Of a stretch of DNA of 64,000 nt, positions 19,582 through 29,147 are shown piece by piece. Numbering within the stretch: the stretch's first letter is position 1; every line of letters begins with the position of its first letter. The DNA comes from Ferrovibrio terrae (GTDB lineage Bacteria; Pseudomonadota; Alphaproteobacteria; Ferrovibrionales; Ferrovibrionaceae), in NCBI RefSeq assembly GCF_007197755.1, contig NZ_CP041636.1:3570001-3634000 (forward strand), read 5' to 3'. A model generated the notes under the pieces. The model saw nothing but the letters and a program-made list of their open reading frames with translations, had not been told where the DNA came from and did no database searches. A program made the position numbers and the translations under genes.

Positions 19582-20316
19582 TTACTCGCTGGCGCCGTAG
19601 CGACGTTCGCGGCGCTGGAACTCGATGACGGCGTCGGCGAGGTCCTGCGCCGAGAAATCGGGCCACAGCTTGTCGATGAAGATCAGTTCGCTGTAAGCCG
19701 TCTGCCAGAGCAGGAAGTTCGACAGCCGCTGTTCGCCGCTGGTGCGGATCACCAGATCGGGATCCGGAATGCCGGCCGTCTCCAGATTGTTTTCCAGCAC
19801 CTGCGCCGTGATCTCGGACGGCTGCAGCTTGCCGGCCGCCACCTGCTCCGCGATACGCCGCGCCGCGGTGACGATTTCATCCTGGCCGCCATAACTGAGC
19901 GCGATCGTCAGAGTCAGCGTGCGGTTATCGCGCGTCTTGGCTTCTGAATCAGCAATCAGCTGCACGATATCAGGCGCCAGCTTAGTGCGGTCACCGATCA
20001 TGCGGATGCACACGCCGTTGCGCCACAGGTCATCCAGCTCGCGACGGATGAACAGGCGCAGAAGGTCCATCAGGCCCGCCACTTCGGTTTCCGGACGCTT
20101 CCAGTTCTCGGACGAAAACGCGTAGAGCGTCAGATACTCGATGCGCAGAGTGCGGCAGGCGCGCACAATGTCACGCACCGTATCGATCCCCTGCCGATGC
20201 CCCAGATTGCGCGGCAAACCGCGCGCCTTCGCCCAGCGGCCGTTACCATCCATGATGATGGCAACGTGGCGCGGCGGCGATGGCGCAAGCGCCTGCGATG
20301 CAGCGGGCTGAGACAT
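19582..20316 (-). CDS. uppS: Undecaprenyl diphosphate synthase (cis-prenyltransferase)
   Basis: Makes C55 undecaprenyl diphosphate, the lipid carrier for peptidoglycan and O-antigen. It is 244 residues. The catalytic Asp23 lies in IIMDGNGRWAKARGLPR. LYAFSSENWKRP and the C-terminal PDLVIRTSGEQRLSNFLLWQ and YSELIF segments complete the family pattern. The start ATG at 20316 is 2 bp from the frr stop on the same strand. Confidence 0.97.
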   Translation of the reverse strand: MSQPAASQALAPSPPRHVAIIMDGNGRWAKARGLPRNLGHRQGIDTVRDIVRACRTLRIEYLTLYAFSSENWKRPETEVAGLMDLLRLFIRRELDDLWRNGVCIRMIGDRTKLAPDIVQLIADSEAKTRDNRTLTLTIALSYGGQDEIVTAARRIAEQVAAGKLQPSEITAQVLENNLETAGIPDPDLVIRTSGEQRLSNFLLWQTAYSELIFIDKLWPDFSAQDLADAVIEFQRRERRYGASE

Positions 20317-20317
20317 G

Positions 20318-20875
20318 CTAAACCTGCAGGACCTCCTTGGTCTTCTGCGCAAGCATCTCGTCGATCTTCTTGGTCGCGTCGTCGGTCAGCTTCTGGATCT
20401 CTTCCTGATACATCTTGACGTCGTCCTCACCGAGGTCGCCGTCTTTCTCCGACTTTTTCAGATTGTCCATGCCGTCGCGTCGCACGCCGCGCACCGCCAC
20501 CTTGGCCTGCTCGGCATACTGGCCGGCAACCTTGGTCAGTTCCTTGCGGCGCTGCTCGTTCAGCTCGGGAATCGGAATGCGGATCAGAGTGCCATCGGCC
20601 TGCGGATTAAGGCCCAGACCGCTGGCGGTGATCGCCTTCTCGACGGCCTTCACGTTGCTCTTGTCCCAGACCTGCACGCTGATCATGCGCGGCTCGGGAA
20701 CGCTCACGGTGCCGATCTGGTTGATCGGCATCATGCTGCCATAAACCTCGACGCGGACGGGGTCGAGCATGCTGACGCTCGCGCGTCCGGTGCGCAGGCC
20801 GACAAATTCCTGCTTCAGCACGTCGATCGCCTTGCCCATGCGCCGTTCGATGTCGTCAATATCCGGTTCGGCCAC
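20318..20875 (-). CDS. frr: Ribosome recycling factor
   Basis: Splits post-termination ribosomes together with EF-G. It is 185 residues, the standard length. [20 protein letters not shown], then IQVWDKSNV-type and [16 protein letters not shown] segments are present. The start codon is GTG at 20875, with GGGAG 6 bp upstream. It follows pyrH by 45 bp in the usual pyrH-frr order. Confidence 0.97.
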   Translation of the reverse strand: MAEPDIDDIERRMGKAIDVLKQEFVGLRTGRASVSMLDPVRVEVYGSMMPINQIGTVSVPEPRMISVQVWDKSNVKAVEKAITASGLGLNPQADGTLIRIPIPELNEQRRKELTKVAGQYAEQAKVAVRGVRRDGMDNLKKSEKDGDLGEDDVKMYQEEIQKLTDDATKKIDEMLAQKTKEVLQV

Positions 20876-20920
20876 TGCCTGCTCCCGTCTTTTTTCTTAG
20901 ATATATCAATAGCTAATGGC

Positions 20921-21637
20921 TTATTCGCCGATGATGGTGGTACACCGGCCGGTGCCGGCCAGCACTTTGGCGAAGCCGCCTGCCTCGTGCAAGGAGAACA
21001 CCAGGATCGGAATACGGTTTTCACGCGCCAGGCTGATCGCCGAGGCATCCATTACTTTCAGGTCCTGCTGCAGGACATCAAGATAAGTGAGTGTCTCGTA
21101 GCGGGTGGCCGTCTTGTCCTTCTTCGGGTCGGCGCTGTAGACGCCATCCACCTGCGTGCCCTTCAGCAGCGCATCACAGCCCATCTCGGCGGCGCGCAGC
21201 GCGGCGGCGGTATCGGTGGTGAAGAAAGGATTGCCGGTACCGGCAGCGAAGATCACCACGCGGCCCTTTTCCATATGACGGATCGCGCGGCGGCGGATAT
21301 AGGGCTCGCAGACCGTGTCCATGCGGATGGCAGACATCACGCGGCTCGGCACGTCGTGGCTTTCCAGCGCATGCTGCAGCGCCAGCGCGTTGATCACGGT
21401 TGCCAGCATGCCCATATAGTCGGCCGAAGCGCGCTGCATGCCTTGGGTGGCACCAGCGACGCCGCGGAAAATGTTGCCGCCGCCGATCACCAGACAGACC
21501 TCGCCGCCGAGCTGATGCACTGCCTTGATCTCGGCGGTGATGCGGTCGACCGTCTCGAAATCGATGCCATAAGGGGTCGGGCCCATCAGGGCTTCGCCCG
21601 AGCATTTCAGCAGGACACGACGGTATTTCATGGTCAT
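20921..21637 (-). CDS. pyrH: UMP kinase
   Basis: Hexameric amino-acid-kinase-fold enzyme phosphorylating UMP to UDP. It is 238 residues. The [14 protein letters not shown]-terminus, [30 protein letters not shown] and the [17 protein letters not shown] segment are diagnostic. Three ATG codons lie close together (21643, 21637, 21631). GAGGA abuts the first and is 6 bp from the second, which favours 21637. A candidate promoter lies just upstream, so pyrH probably heads the long pyrH-to-gloA operon. Confidence 0.96.
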   Translation of the reverse strand: MTMKYRRVLLKCSGEALMGPTPYGIDFETVDRITAEIKAVHQLGGEVCLVIGGGNIFRGVAGATQGMQRASADYMGMLATVINALALQHALESHDVPSRVMSAIRMDTVCEPYIRRRAIRHMEKGRVVIFAAGTGNPFFTTDTAAALRAAEMGCDALLKGTQVDGVYSADPKKDKTATRYETLTYLDVLQQDLKVMDASAISLARENRIPILVFSLHEAGGFAKVLAGTGRCTTIIGE

Positions 21638-21714
21638 GGACATTCCTCGGACGGCGTCCTTGGCGGCGGGGCTGCCAAGGGATGACGGAAAAGCGCGGCG
21701 ATTCTGTGGCAAAG

Positions 21715-21743
21715 GTTATACCACGGCCGGTCCGGGCTGGCAG
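21715..21743 (-). promoter_or_regulatory. Candidate promoter of the pyrH-frr-uppS operon
   Basis: On the minus strand CTGCCA (21738-21743), a 17-bp spacer and TATAAC (21715-21720). The -10 matches consensus at five of six positions. It sits between the tsf terminator and pyrH, where a new transcription unit is expected to begin. Confidence 0.5.
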
Positions 21744-21776
21744 GCCGCCCAGCCGGACCGGAGCCGCAGCAGGCAT

Positions 21777-21804
21777 AAAAAAGGGGGGCAATGCCCCCCT
21801 TTTC
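21777..21804 (-). terminator. Intrinsic terminator after tsf
   Basis: Perfect GGGGGGC-AAT-GCCCCCC stem-loop flanked by six A and four T. On the minus strand the T-run follows the stem, so it ends the rpsB-tsf transcript. Confidence 0.9.
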
Positions 21805-21824
21805 CGTAATTCTGCCGCAACCGG

Positions 21825-22748
21825 TCAGCCGGCCATTTTCGCCACTTCGGCGGCGAAATCGTCGGCCTTCTTCTCGATGCCTTCGCCGAGCTGGAAGCGG
21901 ACAAAACCGGTCACCTCGATCGGTGCGCCGGCATCCTTGGCGGCCTTCTCCACGGCCTTGCCCACCTGGGTCTCGCCGTCGATCACGAAGGTCTGCTCGA
22001 GCAGCACCACTTCCTGATAGAACTTGCGGATACGGCCTTCCACCATCTTGGCGATGATCTCGGCCGGCTTGCCCGAGGCAGCGGCCTGATCGGTCAGCAC
22101 CTGACGCTCACGCTCCACCAGGGTCTGATCCAGATCCTTCGGGCTCAGCGACTGCGGATTGGCAGCGGCGATATGCATGGCCAGCTGCTTGCCGATCTGC
22201 TCCAGCACTTCACGCTTGCCGGTCGACTTCAGCGCAACCAGCACGCCCAGCTTGCCCAGGCCATCGGCCAGCGCGCTGTGGACATAGGATACGACCACGC
22301 CGCCGTCGACGGTCAGCTTCTTGGCGCGACGCAGCGTCATGTTCTCGCCGATGGTGGCGATGGCATGAGTCACTTCGTCCTTCACGTTGCGGCTGCTGCC
22401 CGGGAAGGCGGCGGCTTCGATCGTGGCAACGTCGTCGCCCGCGCTCAGCGCCACGGCGGCAACACCGCTCGCCAGCGCCTGGAACTGCGGGTTGCGACCG
22501 ACGAAATCGGTCTCGGAGTTCACTTCGACGATGGCGCCGACGTTATCCTTCACGGCAACGGCGACCAGGCCTTCAGCGGCCACACGGCCAGCCTTCTTGG
22601 ACGCGGCCGAGAGGCCCTTCTTGCGCAGCCAGTCGATGGCCGCATCCAGATCGCCACCGGTCTCGCCCAGCGCCTTCTTGCAATCCATCATGCCCGCGCC
22701 GGTCTTCTCGCGCAGGTCCTTCACCAGGGCCGCAGTAATCTCAGCCAT
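21825..22748 (-). CDS. tsf: Elongation factor Ts
   Basis: Guanine-nucleotide exchange factor that regenerates EF-Tu-GTP. It is 307 residues. The N-terminal [20 protein letters not shown] signature, the [20 protein letters not shown] segment and [13 protein letters not shown] are unmistakable. It follows rpsB by 108 bp, as in nearly all bacteria, and is ended by a strong terminator at 21777. The rpsB-tsf gap holds GC-rich short repeats but no open frame. Confidence 0.97.
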   Translation of the reverse strand: MAEITAALVKDLREKTGAGMMDCKKALGETGGDLDAAIDWLRKKGLSAASKKAGRVAAEGLVAVAVKDNVGAIVEVNSETDFVGRNPQFQALASGVAAVALSAGDDVATIEAAAFPGSSRNVKDEVTHAIATIGENMTLRRAKKLTVDGGVVVSYVHSALADGLGKLGVLVALKSTGKREVLEQIGKQLAMHIAAANPQSLSPKDLDQTLVERERQVLTDQAAASGKPAEIIAKMVEGRIRKFYQEVVLLEQTFVIDGETQVGKAVEKAAKDAGAPIEVTGFVRFQLGEGIEKKADDFAAEVAKMAG

Positions 22749-22856
22749 GCAATTTCTCCAATGTCATTGAACCGTCTTGAACGGTCGTGTCACAGAAACG
22801 GCTGCGGCGCCCCGTCGGAATCGACAGAGGCGCCGCGACCGCAATGGAATTCAGGC

Positions 22857-23648
22857 TTACGCCTGGGCCGCAGCGCCTTCGGCTTCCGCCTGCGGAACCT
22901 GTTCCACCGGCAGATCGTCAGACGCGCCAAGATCGGCGCCAGCGGCAGACAGGTTGTCATCCACGCCGCTCAGCACGGCGAGCGAGAACAGATCGCAGTA
23001 CAGGTTGATGGCGCGCAGCGCGTCATCGTTGCCCGGCACCGGGAAGGTGATGCCCTGCGGATCCGAGTTGGAGTCGAGGATCGCGACGACCGGAATACCC
23101 AGCGTGCGGGCTTCGGCGATGGCGATGTCTTCCTTCACCGTGTCGATCACGATCATGATGGCCGGCAGGCCGCCCATGTCCTTGATGCCGCCCAGCGCGC
23201 GATCAAGCTTCTCGCGCTCACGGGTCAGGTTCAGCACTTCCTTCTTGGTCAGGCCGGCAGTGCCCTGCTCGCCCGAACCCAGCAGTTCTTCCAGCTCCTT
23301 GAGGCGCTTGATCGACTGGGAGATGGTCTTCCAGTTGGTCAGCATGCCGCCGAGCCAGCGATGGTTCACGTAGTACTGGCCGCACTTGGCGGCAGCTTCC
23401 GCAATCGCTTCCGAGGCCTGGCGCTTGGTGCCGACGAACAGCACCTTGCCGCCGCCGGCAACCGTGTCACGCACGGCCTGCAGGGCGCGATGCAGCAGCG
23501 GAACGCTCTGCTGCAGATCGATGATGTGAATATTGTTGCGATCTCCGAAGAGATACGACTTCATCTTCGGATTCCAGCGATGAGTCTGGTGTCCGAAATG
23601 GACGCCAGCTTCGATCAGCTGACGCATGGTAAAGCTCGGCAGGGACAT
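22857..23648 (-). CDS. rpsB: 30S ribosomal protein S2
   Basis: Small-subunit protein at the head-body junction, needed for S1 binding. It is 263 residues. [49 protein letters not shown] and [15 protein letters not shown] are diagnostic. The C-terminus carries an acidic Ala-rich tail after residue 235. The ATG at 23648 has AAGGA 6 bp upstream; an open extension above it is leader RNA rather than coding. Confidence 0.97.
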   Translation of the reverse strand: MSLPSFTMRQLIEAGVHFGHQTHRWNPKMKSYLFGDRNNIHIIDLQQSVPLLHRALQAVRDTVAGGGKVLFVGTKRQASEAIAEAAAKCGQYYVNHRWLGGMLTNWKTISQSIKRLKELEELLGSGEQGTAGLTKKEVLNLTREREKLDRALGGIKDMGGLPAIMIVIDTVKEDIAIAEARTLGIPVVAILDSNSDPQGITFPVPGNDDALRAINLYCDLFSLAVLSGVDDNLSAAGADLGASDDLPVEQVPQAEAEGAAAQA

Positions 23649-23776
23649 CCTATATCCTTCTCCGGTTGGGCCGCCGCAGGCACGTCCATGATTCCGTCGT
23701 GGGTGGAACCGGGACACCGGAACGCTGCATCGGGATGTCTCCCCGATAACCGCGCACGCCTGCGTGTGGGTTTGAG
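23649..23776 (-). promoter_or_regulatory. Leader RNA region of rpsB-tsf
   Basis: About 128 nt would lie between the proposed start site and rpsB. It includes an ATCGGG/CCCGAT stem with a 7-nt loop (23729-23747). S2 represses its own operon through the leader in E. coli. A similar role here is inference only. Confidence 0.35.
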
Positions 23777-23783
23777 TGGGCGC

Positions 23784-23812
23784 GTTTTAGACGGTTCGGG
23801 ACGGCATTGCAA
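23784..23812 (-). promoter_or_regulatory. Candidate promoter of rpsB-tsf
   Basis: On the minus strand TTGCAA (23807-23812), a 17-bp spacer and TAAAAC (23784-23789). Each box matches consensus at four of six positions. The remainder of the gap to 23955 holds a GCGCCC/GGGCGC hairpin (23930-23944) just before the divergent pentapeptide gene. Confidence 0.5.
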
Positions 23813-23955
23813 CCGGCTTACGGAACCCTCCGGAGCCCCGCCCGCCCCGCCTCGCTGGCAGAGGTCGCATTAACCCTGCTCCTGACGGGTTATCAACACA
23901 TTTTTCCGTGCCCTGACAAATACATACTGGCGCCCTAGGGGCGCGGCATGATCAT

Positions 23956-25278
23956 ATGCCGGCCATGTCGGACCCGGTGGTGCATCAGAAAGATCTGGAC
24001 CCCCTGATCGCCGGCCACGAGCGCTTTGCGCGTGGCATGCGGGGTGGTCTCAGGCTCAACCTGCAGTTTCGGGACGCTTCGGGCCTCAACTTCGCCAACC
24101 GCGATCTGCGGGAAGCCGCCATGGTCGGCGGTCGATTCAATGCGGCCGTCTTCAAATTCGCCAAGCTGGGCGGCGCCAATTTCTACGGCGCGAGCCTGGA
24201 AATGGCCGACCTCTCCTCCGCCGACCTGACGCGCTCCGATCTGCGCGGCGCCATCCTGCGCGGCGCCATCCTGGAATTCGCTGACCTGTCAGGCGCGGAC
24301 CTGCGTGACGGCCGGCTGCTGCGACCCGACGAGGACGGCAATCTGGTGCCGATTTCAGTGGGCGGCGCGGTCACCGAAAAAGCCCATATGACCCACTCCA
24401 AGCTGGTCGGCGCCAAGCTCGGCCGCCTGATGAGCCAGCAGGCCGATCTGAGTCACGCCAACCTGGCCAATGCGCGGCTGATCGATGCCGACCTGTCCAA
24501 TTCCGACCTGCGCGGCGCGATTTTCGTCGGCGCCGACCTGACCAACACCAACATGAGCGGCTGCACCCTGTCTGGCGCGGTGCTCGCTGGCGCCATGCTG
24601 AATGGCACCAATTTCGATGGTGCCGATCTGGCTGGCGCGTTCTTCCGTCAGAACGAAATGCGCGATGCCCGGCTGTCTGGCGCAGTGCTGCCCAAGACAA
24701 TTTCCGAACTCGAAAAGCCGCTGCAGATCATCCTGCGCGAACATCTGACCTGGGCGGATTCCCTCGGCGCCAAGGGCCGACGTGCCGATTTCAGCCGCAT
24801 CGACATGTCGGGGGTCAAGCTGGCCCAGATCGACCTGTCGGCCGCCCTGTTCATCCAGTCGACGCTGGTGGAGGCCGATTTCGGCAGCGCCACCCTCACG
24901 ATGTGCGATTTCACCGATGCCATGCTGCTGAACGGACAGTTTTCCGGCGCCGATATGCGCGGGGTCAAACTCAGCGGCGCGAACCTGATCGGCGCCAATT
25001 TCCGCGGCGCCCGGCTGTCACCCATGCCTATCTCGACCCTGCATGGCAAACGCTGGCATGCCAATCTGGAGAATGCCAATCTGAGCCAGTCCAATCTTAG
25101 CGCCTGCGATCTGGAAGGCGCCAATCTGACCCGTTCCATTCTGATGCATGCCGATCTGCGCGACGCCAATCTGAAAGGCGCCAATTTCCGCGGCGCCGAC
25201 CTGACCGGTGCGGATTTGCGGGACGCCCAGGTTTCGGGGGCCGACTTTACCGGCGCCAGCGGCGTCAACCTGTCGTGA
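23956..25278 (+). CDS. Pentapeptide-repeat protein A
   Basis: A 440-residue protein made almost wholly of A(D/N)LxX pentapeptide repeats, which fold into a right-handed quadrilateral beta helix. No signal peptide or membrane segment. Two modules are visible. Each opens with a His-aromatic, G-x-x-G-x-R head: HERFARGMRGGLRLNLQF near residue 21 and HLTWADSLGAKGRRADFS near residue 262. A repeat-free LLRPDEDGNLVPI stretch interrupts module one. The homologous gene 57 bp downstream shares all these marks. The start is uncertain between 23956 and 23965, and neither has a good ribosome binding site. Some repeat proteins mimic DNA and shield gyrase, but nothing here shows that function. Confidence 0.85.
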   Translation: MPAMSDPVVHQKDLDPLIAGHERFARGMRGGLRLNLQFRDASGLNFANRDLREAAMVGGRFNAAVFKFAKLGGANFYGASLEMADLSSADLTRSDLRGAILRGAILEFADLSGADLRDGRLLRPDEDGNLVPISVGGAVTEKAHMTHSKLVGAKLGRLMSQQADLSHANLANARLIDADLSNSDLRGAIFVGADLTNTNMSGCTLSGAVLAGAMLNGTNFDGADLAGAFFRQNEMRDARLSGAVLPKTISELEKPLQIILREHLTWADSLGAKGRRADFSRIDMSGVKLAQIDLSAALFIQSTLVEADFGSATLTMCDFTDAMLLNGQFSGADMRGVKLSGANLIGANFRGARLSPMPISTLHGKRWHANLENANLSQSNLSACDLEGANLTRSILMHADLRDANLKGANFRGADLTGADLRDAQVSGADFTGASGVNLS

Positions 25279-25335
25279 ACCATTGCCCCCTATGCTAGGC
25301 TGGCCACAAAAGAACCCGAGACAGACCCCGCGAGC

Positions 25336-26682
25336 ATGAACAACCCCGTCAAGGTTATTGCCCAATACGAAGTGGACGAGATGTTCGAGTCCCACGCCAA
25401 CTACGTGCGTGGCGTACGCGGCGGCAAGCGGATGGTGCTGCATTTCCGCGATGCCTCACGCGTCGATTTCAGCGGCAAGGAACTTACCTCGGCCGATTTC
25501 GTCGGCAGCAAGCTGAACTATGCCGACTTCAGCCATGCAGCCCTGGTGGGCTCCTCATTCTTCGCCGCCGACATGCAGGGTGCCGATTTTCGCCGCGCTG
25601 ACCTGACCAAGGCCGATTTGCGCGGTGTGAACCTGCGTAACGCCAATCTGGAAGCGGCCAATCTGACCAATGCCGATATCCGCGATGGCGTACTGCTGCG
25701 CCCGGATGAGGACGGCAACCTGATTGCCGTGCTGAAACGCGCCACCTCGATTGATAACGCCAAGATGGCGGGCGCCAATCTCACCTCCGCCAAGCTCGGC
25801 AAGGTGGTTGGCCGCAACACCGATCTCAGCAACTGCAATTTCTCCAACGCCAAGCTGAACGGCGCGGATTTGTCTGGCTCAAATCTCTCCGGATGTTTGT
25901 TCACCGGCGCCGACCTCACCGCGTCCAATCTCTCGCATTGCATCCTGCATGGTTCCGTACTTGCAGGCGCCGTGCTGAACGAGACGAATTTCGAGGGCGC
26001 CGATCTGACGGCAGCCTACTTCCGCCCGATCGATCTGCGCGACGCCGACGTCACCAAGGCGATCATGCCGCGCAGCCTTGAGAGCCTCGACCGCTCGCTG
26101 CAATTCATCGTGAAAGAGCATCTCACCTGGATCGAGACGCTCGGCAAGCAGGGCATGCGGGTGGATTTCAGCCGCTACGATCTTTCCGACCTCAAGCTGA
26201 CCAACATCAACTTCTCGGCCGGCGATTTCTCCTACGCCATCCTGCGCAACACTGATTTCTCCGGCTCGCGTTTCGTGCTGTCGGACCTCCGTGGCGCGAT
26301 GATGCTGAATGCCAATTTCGCCACCTGCAACCTGCAGGGCGCGAAGTTCGACCGTGCAATCATGACCAACGCCGACTTCCGCGGAGCGAAGCTCTCCACC
26401 GTCAGCATTTCCGGCGCGATGCATCGCCGCCAGTCGGCCTCCCTGCAGGAATGCAATCTCACGCAGGCCAAGTTCCAGGGCGCGGACCTGGAAGGCGCGG
26501 TGTTCAACCGTTCGATCCTGACCCTGACCGATTTCCGCAGCGCCAATTTGCGCGGCTGTTCTTTCCTGGATGCCGATCTGACCAATGCCGATCTGCGCGG
26601 CGCCGATCTGGAAGGCGCCGATCTACGTGGCGCCATCGGCTTCAAGCTGCCGAAGCCCACCGTTCAGAAGGCTGAAGACTAG
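25336..26682 (+). CDS. Pentapeptide-repeat protein B (paralogue of A)
   Basis: A 448-residue cytosolic-looking pentapeptide-repeat protein, alignable with the preceding gene along its full length. Module heads are HANYVRGVRGGKRMVLHF near residue 20 and HLTWIETLGKQGMRVDFS near residue 261. The same LLRPDEDGNLIAV interruption occurs. Both proteins also share a conserved LDRSLQFIVKEH (B) or LEKPLQIILREH (A) helix just before the second head. The gap of 57 bp suggests one operon born by tandem duplication. The stop overlaps the convergent MFS gene by 4 bp. Biological role unknown. Confidence 0.85.
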   Translation: MNNPVKVIAQYEVDEMFESHANYVRGVRGGKRMVLHFRDASRVDFSGKELTSADFVGSKLNYADFSHAALVGSSFFAADMQGADFRRADLTKADLRGVNLRNANLEAANLTNADIRDGVLLRPDEDGNLIAVLKRATSIDNAKMAGANLTSAKLGKVVGRNTDLSNCNFSNAKLNGADLSGSNLSGCLFTGADLTASNLSHCILHGSVLAGAVLNETNFEGADLTAAYFRPIDLRDADVTKAIMPRSLESLDRSLQFIVKEHLTWIETLGKQGMRVDFSRYDLSDLKLTNINFSAGDFSYAILRNTDFSGSRFVLSDLRGAMMLNANFATCNLQGAKFDRAIMTNADFRGAKLSTVSISGAMHRRQSASLQECNLTQAKFQGADLEGAVFNRSILTLTDFRSANLRGCSFLDADLTNADLRGADLEGADLRGAIGFKLPKPTVQKAED

Positions 26683-27920
26683 GCGGCGACGCCCTCCTCC
26701 TCCATTGCCGGGGGCAAAGCCGTCAGCGCGGGCATCTGCGACAGCAGAATGACGGCGAGTTGCACGCCATAGCCCGCGACCGCCAGCCAGATCGCTGCCT
26801 CCAACCCAAATCTCTCACCGACCACACCGCCGACCAGCGCACCGAGCGGCCGCATGCCCAGTGTCGCCACCTGCTGTATCGCGCTGACGCGGCCGATCAG
26901 CCGCAGCGGCACGATGGCCTGACGCAAGCTGGTCTGGCCTATGGTCCACAGCATCGGACCGAAGCCGAACAGGAAGAAACCGGTCAGCAGCATGGCGAAT
27001 GCCGCGTCGTCGCGCAGCATCGTCGATGCGCCGATGGCCAGGGCCGCGAACAACGATGTCGCCGGCCCGAGAATGATCATGATTCCAAGCCGCAGTCGCG
27101 CATGAATCGTGGGTGCCGCCAGTGCGGCCAGCAGCATCCCCAGCCCCTGCGCGCCGAGCGCGATGCCGACCTGCGCCGGCGTCAGCCCCAGCGTGTTGAC
27201 CGCGAACAGCACGAACACCGCCATCAGCACGAACCAGCTGAAATTCCATGCCATCGCACAGCCGGCAATCGCACGCAGCAGCGGGTGCCGCCACACCACC
27301 ACAAGGCCTTCGGCCAGCGCGCGACGGATCGGTGGCCGCGCGGTGACGGGAAGATCGCGCCGCATGCCCGGTGACAGCATCAGCAAGACCGCCATCGCCG
27401 AGGTGACCGCCGAGACCGCCAGCGCCCAGGCCGGCGAGGTCCAGCCGGCAATCGCGCCGGCAATGCCCGGCCCGAGAAACACGGCGGCCGCGCGGGTAAA
27501 TTCGATCTTCGCATTCGCCGCCGGCAGGCCTTCGCGCGCCACGATGGCCGGCAGATAGGCCTGCGCCGCGACGTTGAACATCACCGTGCAGGCCGACAGG
27601 GCAAAACCCAGCAGCCCGAGGCTGACCAGATCGAGCCATCCGGCAAAGGCGAGTACCGGCACCAGCACCAGCAGCAGCGCGCGGCCGGCTTCGCTGCCGG
27701 CCATCAGCAGGTGGCGCGGCATGCGGTCGGCCCAGATGCCGGCCACCAGCGAGAACAGCAGGAACGGCAGGGTCTGGACTGCACTCAATGCCCCCATGGT
27801 CTCGGCCGTGGCACCCAGGGTGAGCGCTGCCATCAGCGGGATCGCTGCCATGGCGAGTTGCTCGGCCCCGTTGGCAGCCAGATTGGCAAAGGACAGGCGA
27901 TTCAAGGGGTTGATTGGCAT
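26679..27920 (-). CDS. MFS transporter (EntS/MFS_3-like)
   Basis: A 413-residue major facilitator with about twelve hydrophobic helices. The loop 2-3 motif appears as GIWADRMPRHLLMAGSEAGR, which is close to EntS-type exporters and MFS_3 proteins. A second-half counterpart, RLIGRVSAIQQVATLGMRPLGAL, is also present. Substrate unknown; exporters of this family move siderophores or small hydrophobic compounds. It is divergent from emrA across 170 bp and converges on the pentapeptide gene with a 4-bp overlap. Confidence 0.85.
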   Translation of the reverse strand: MPINPLNRLSFANLAANGAEQLAMAAIPLMAALTLGATAETMGALSAVQTLPFLLFSLVAGIWADRMPRHLLMAGSEAGRALLLVLVPVLAFAGWLDLVSLGLLGFALSACTVMFNVAAQAYLPAIVAREGLPAANAKIEFTRAAAVFLGPGIAGAIAGWTSPAWALAVSAVTSAMAVLLMLSPGMRRDLPVTARPPIRRALAEGLVVVWRHPLLRAIAGCAMAWNFSWFVLMAVFVLFAVNTLGLTPAQVGIALGAQGLGMLLAALAAPTIHARLRLGIMIILGPATSLFAALAIGASTMLRDDAAFAMLLTGFFLFGFGPMLWTIGQTSLRQAIVPLRLIGRVSAIQQVATLGMRPLGALVGGVVGERFGLEAAIWLAVAGYGVQLAVILLSQMPALTALPPAMEEEGVAA

Positions 27921-27997
27921 GATTCGGCTCCGGTTCAGGCCTTTGGATACGCCCGGGCGGGCTTTCGAAACTATCCGGGCCTTGCGCAGCCATTCCC

Positions 27998-28013
27998 TGT
28001 GACCGGGATCACG
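27998..28013. promoter_or_regulatory. CRP/FNR-like palindrome TGTGA-N6-TCACG
   Basis: Near-perfect match to the CRP-family half-site arrangement in the gap between the divergent MFS gene and emrA. Its centre would lie about 60 bp upstream of the emrA start site proposed from 28031-28059. This is a pattern match only. Confidence 0.35.
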
Positions 28014-28030
28014 GGTGCTCGGTTATTTCA

Positions 28031-28059
28031 TGGACAGATCCGTACAGTAATTCTATTGA
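28031..28059 (+). promoter_or_regulatory. Candidate promoter of emrA-emrB-tetR
   Basis: TGGACA (28031-28036), a 17-bp spacer and TATTGA (28054-28059). The -35 matches consensus at five of six positions, the -10 at only three. The gap contains no clear TetR-type long palindrome. Confidence 0.3.
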
Positions 28060-28090
28060 TGACCTCGCCTCCCTTCCCCGGAACCCGACC

Positions 28091-29143
28091 ATGACCAAGA
28101 AAAAAGCCGTCCTCTCCGCTGTCGCTCTCGTGGCTACCGCCGGTGCCGCCTATGGCGCCTGGCACTGGTGGAGCTACAGCCGCTTCATCGAAAGCACCGA
28201 CAACGCCTATATCGGCGCCGACATCACTGTCGTCGCGCCGAAAGTGACCGGCTACATCACCAATATGGCCGTGACTGACAACCAGCAGGTCAAGGCCGGC
28301 ACGGTTCTGTTCGAGATTGATGCCAGCGATTACCGCGCCAAGGTCGCGCAGGCCGCCGCCGCCGTACAGGCGCGCCGCGCCGCCATCGACGTGATCGACC
28401 GCCAGATCGCCAGCCAGCATGCCGCCATTGCCGAAGCCGATGCCTCGCTGCGCAGCACCCGCGCCGATCAGCAGCGCAGCGACGAGGATCTGAAACGCTA
28501 TCGCGCGCTCGCCGCATCCAACTACGTCTCGAACCAGAAGCTCGAAATCGCCCAGACCGACCAGCGCAAATCGAGAGCTGCCGTCGACCGCGCCGAAGCG
28601 GCACGCACATTGGAGCAGAACCAGACCGGCGTGCTGCAGGCCAACCGCGCACAGGCCATGGCGCAGATCGCCCAGGCCGAAGCCGATCTCGCCGCCGCCA
28701 AGCTTGATCTCGACAATACTGTTGTGCGCGCCGCCGTCGATGGCGTGATCGGCAACCGCACCGGTCAGACCGGCCAGTATGTGAAGCCCGGCACGCAGAT
28801 CATGGTGATCGTGCCGACCGACGAGCTTTACGTTGTCGCCAACTTCAAGGAGACACAGCTGAACGGCATGAAGGCCGGCCAGAGCGCCACTTTGCATGTC
28901 GATGCCTTCCCCGATCTGGCGATCAAGGGCCGCATCGACAGCTTCGCACCGGCATCGGGCGCCAAGTTCAGCCTGCTGCCGCCTGACAATGCCACCGGCA
29001 ACTTCACCAAGATCGTGCAGCGCGTGCCGGTCAAACTGATGCTCGACAAGGCCGAGGGTAATCCGCCGCTGGTGCCCGGCATGTCGGTGGTGGTCGATAT
29101 CGACAAGCGCGGCACCGCCGCCATGCAGACCGCCGCGCGCTAA
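28091..29143 (+). CDS. emrA: EmrA-type membrane fusion protein (HlyD family)
   Basis: Periplasmic adaptor subunit of a tripartite drug exporter, 350 residues. One N-terminal membrane anchor (about 6-24) is followed by the SRFIESTDNAYIGADIT lipoyl-half motif, a long coiled coil (about 85-205) and a beta-barrel segment with VDAFPDLAIKGRIDSFAPASGAKFSLLPPDNATGNF split over the C-terminal half (quoted in part: SGAKFSLLPPDNATGNFTK). It pairs with the DHA2 transporter 4 bp downstream. The symbol is by family resemblance, and substrates cannot be read from sequence. Confidence 0.9.
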   Translation: MTKKKAVLSAVALVATAGAAYGAWHWWSYSRFIESTDNAYIGADITVVAPKVTGYITNMAVTDNQQVKAGTVLFEIDASDYRAKVAQAAAAVQARRAAIDVIDRQIASQHAAIAEADASLRSTRADQQRSDEDLKRYRALAASNYVSNQKLEIAQTDQRKSRAAVDRAEAARTLEQNQTGVLQANRAQAMAQIAQAEADLAAAKLDLDNTVVRAAVDGVIGNRTGQTGQYVKPGTQIMVIVPTDELYVVANFKETQLNGMKAGQSATLHVDAFPDLAIKGRIDSFAPASGAKFSLLPPDNATGNFTKIVQRVPVKLMLDKAEGNPPLVPGMSVVVDIDKRGTAAMQTAAR

Positions 29144-29147
29144 GCCT

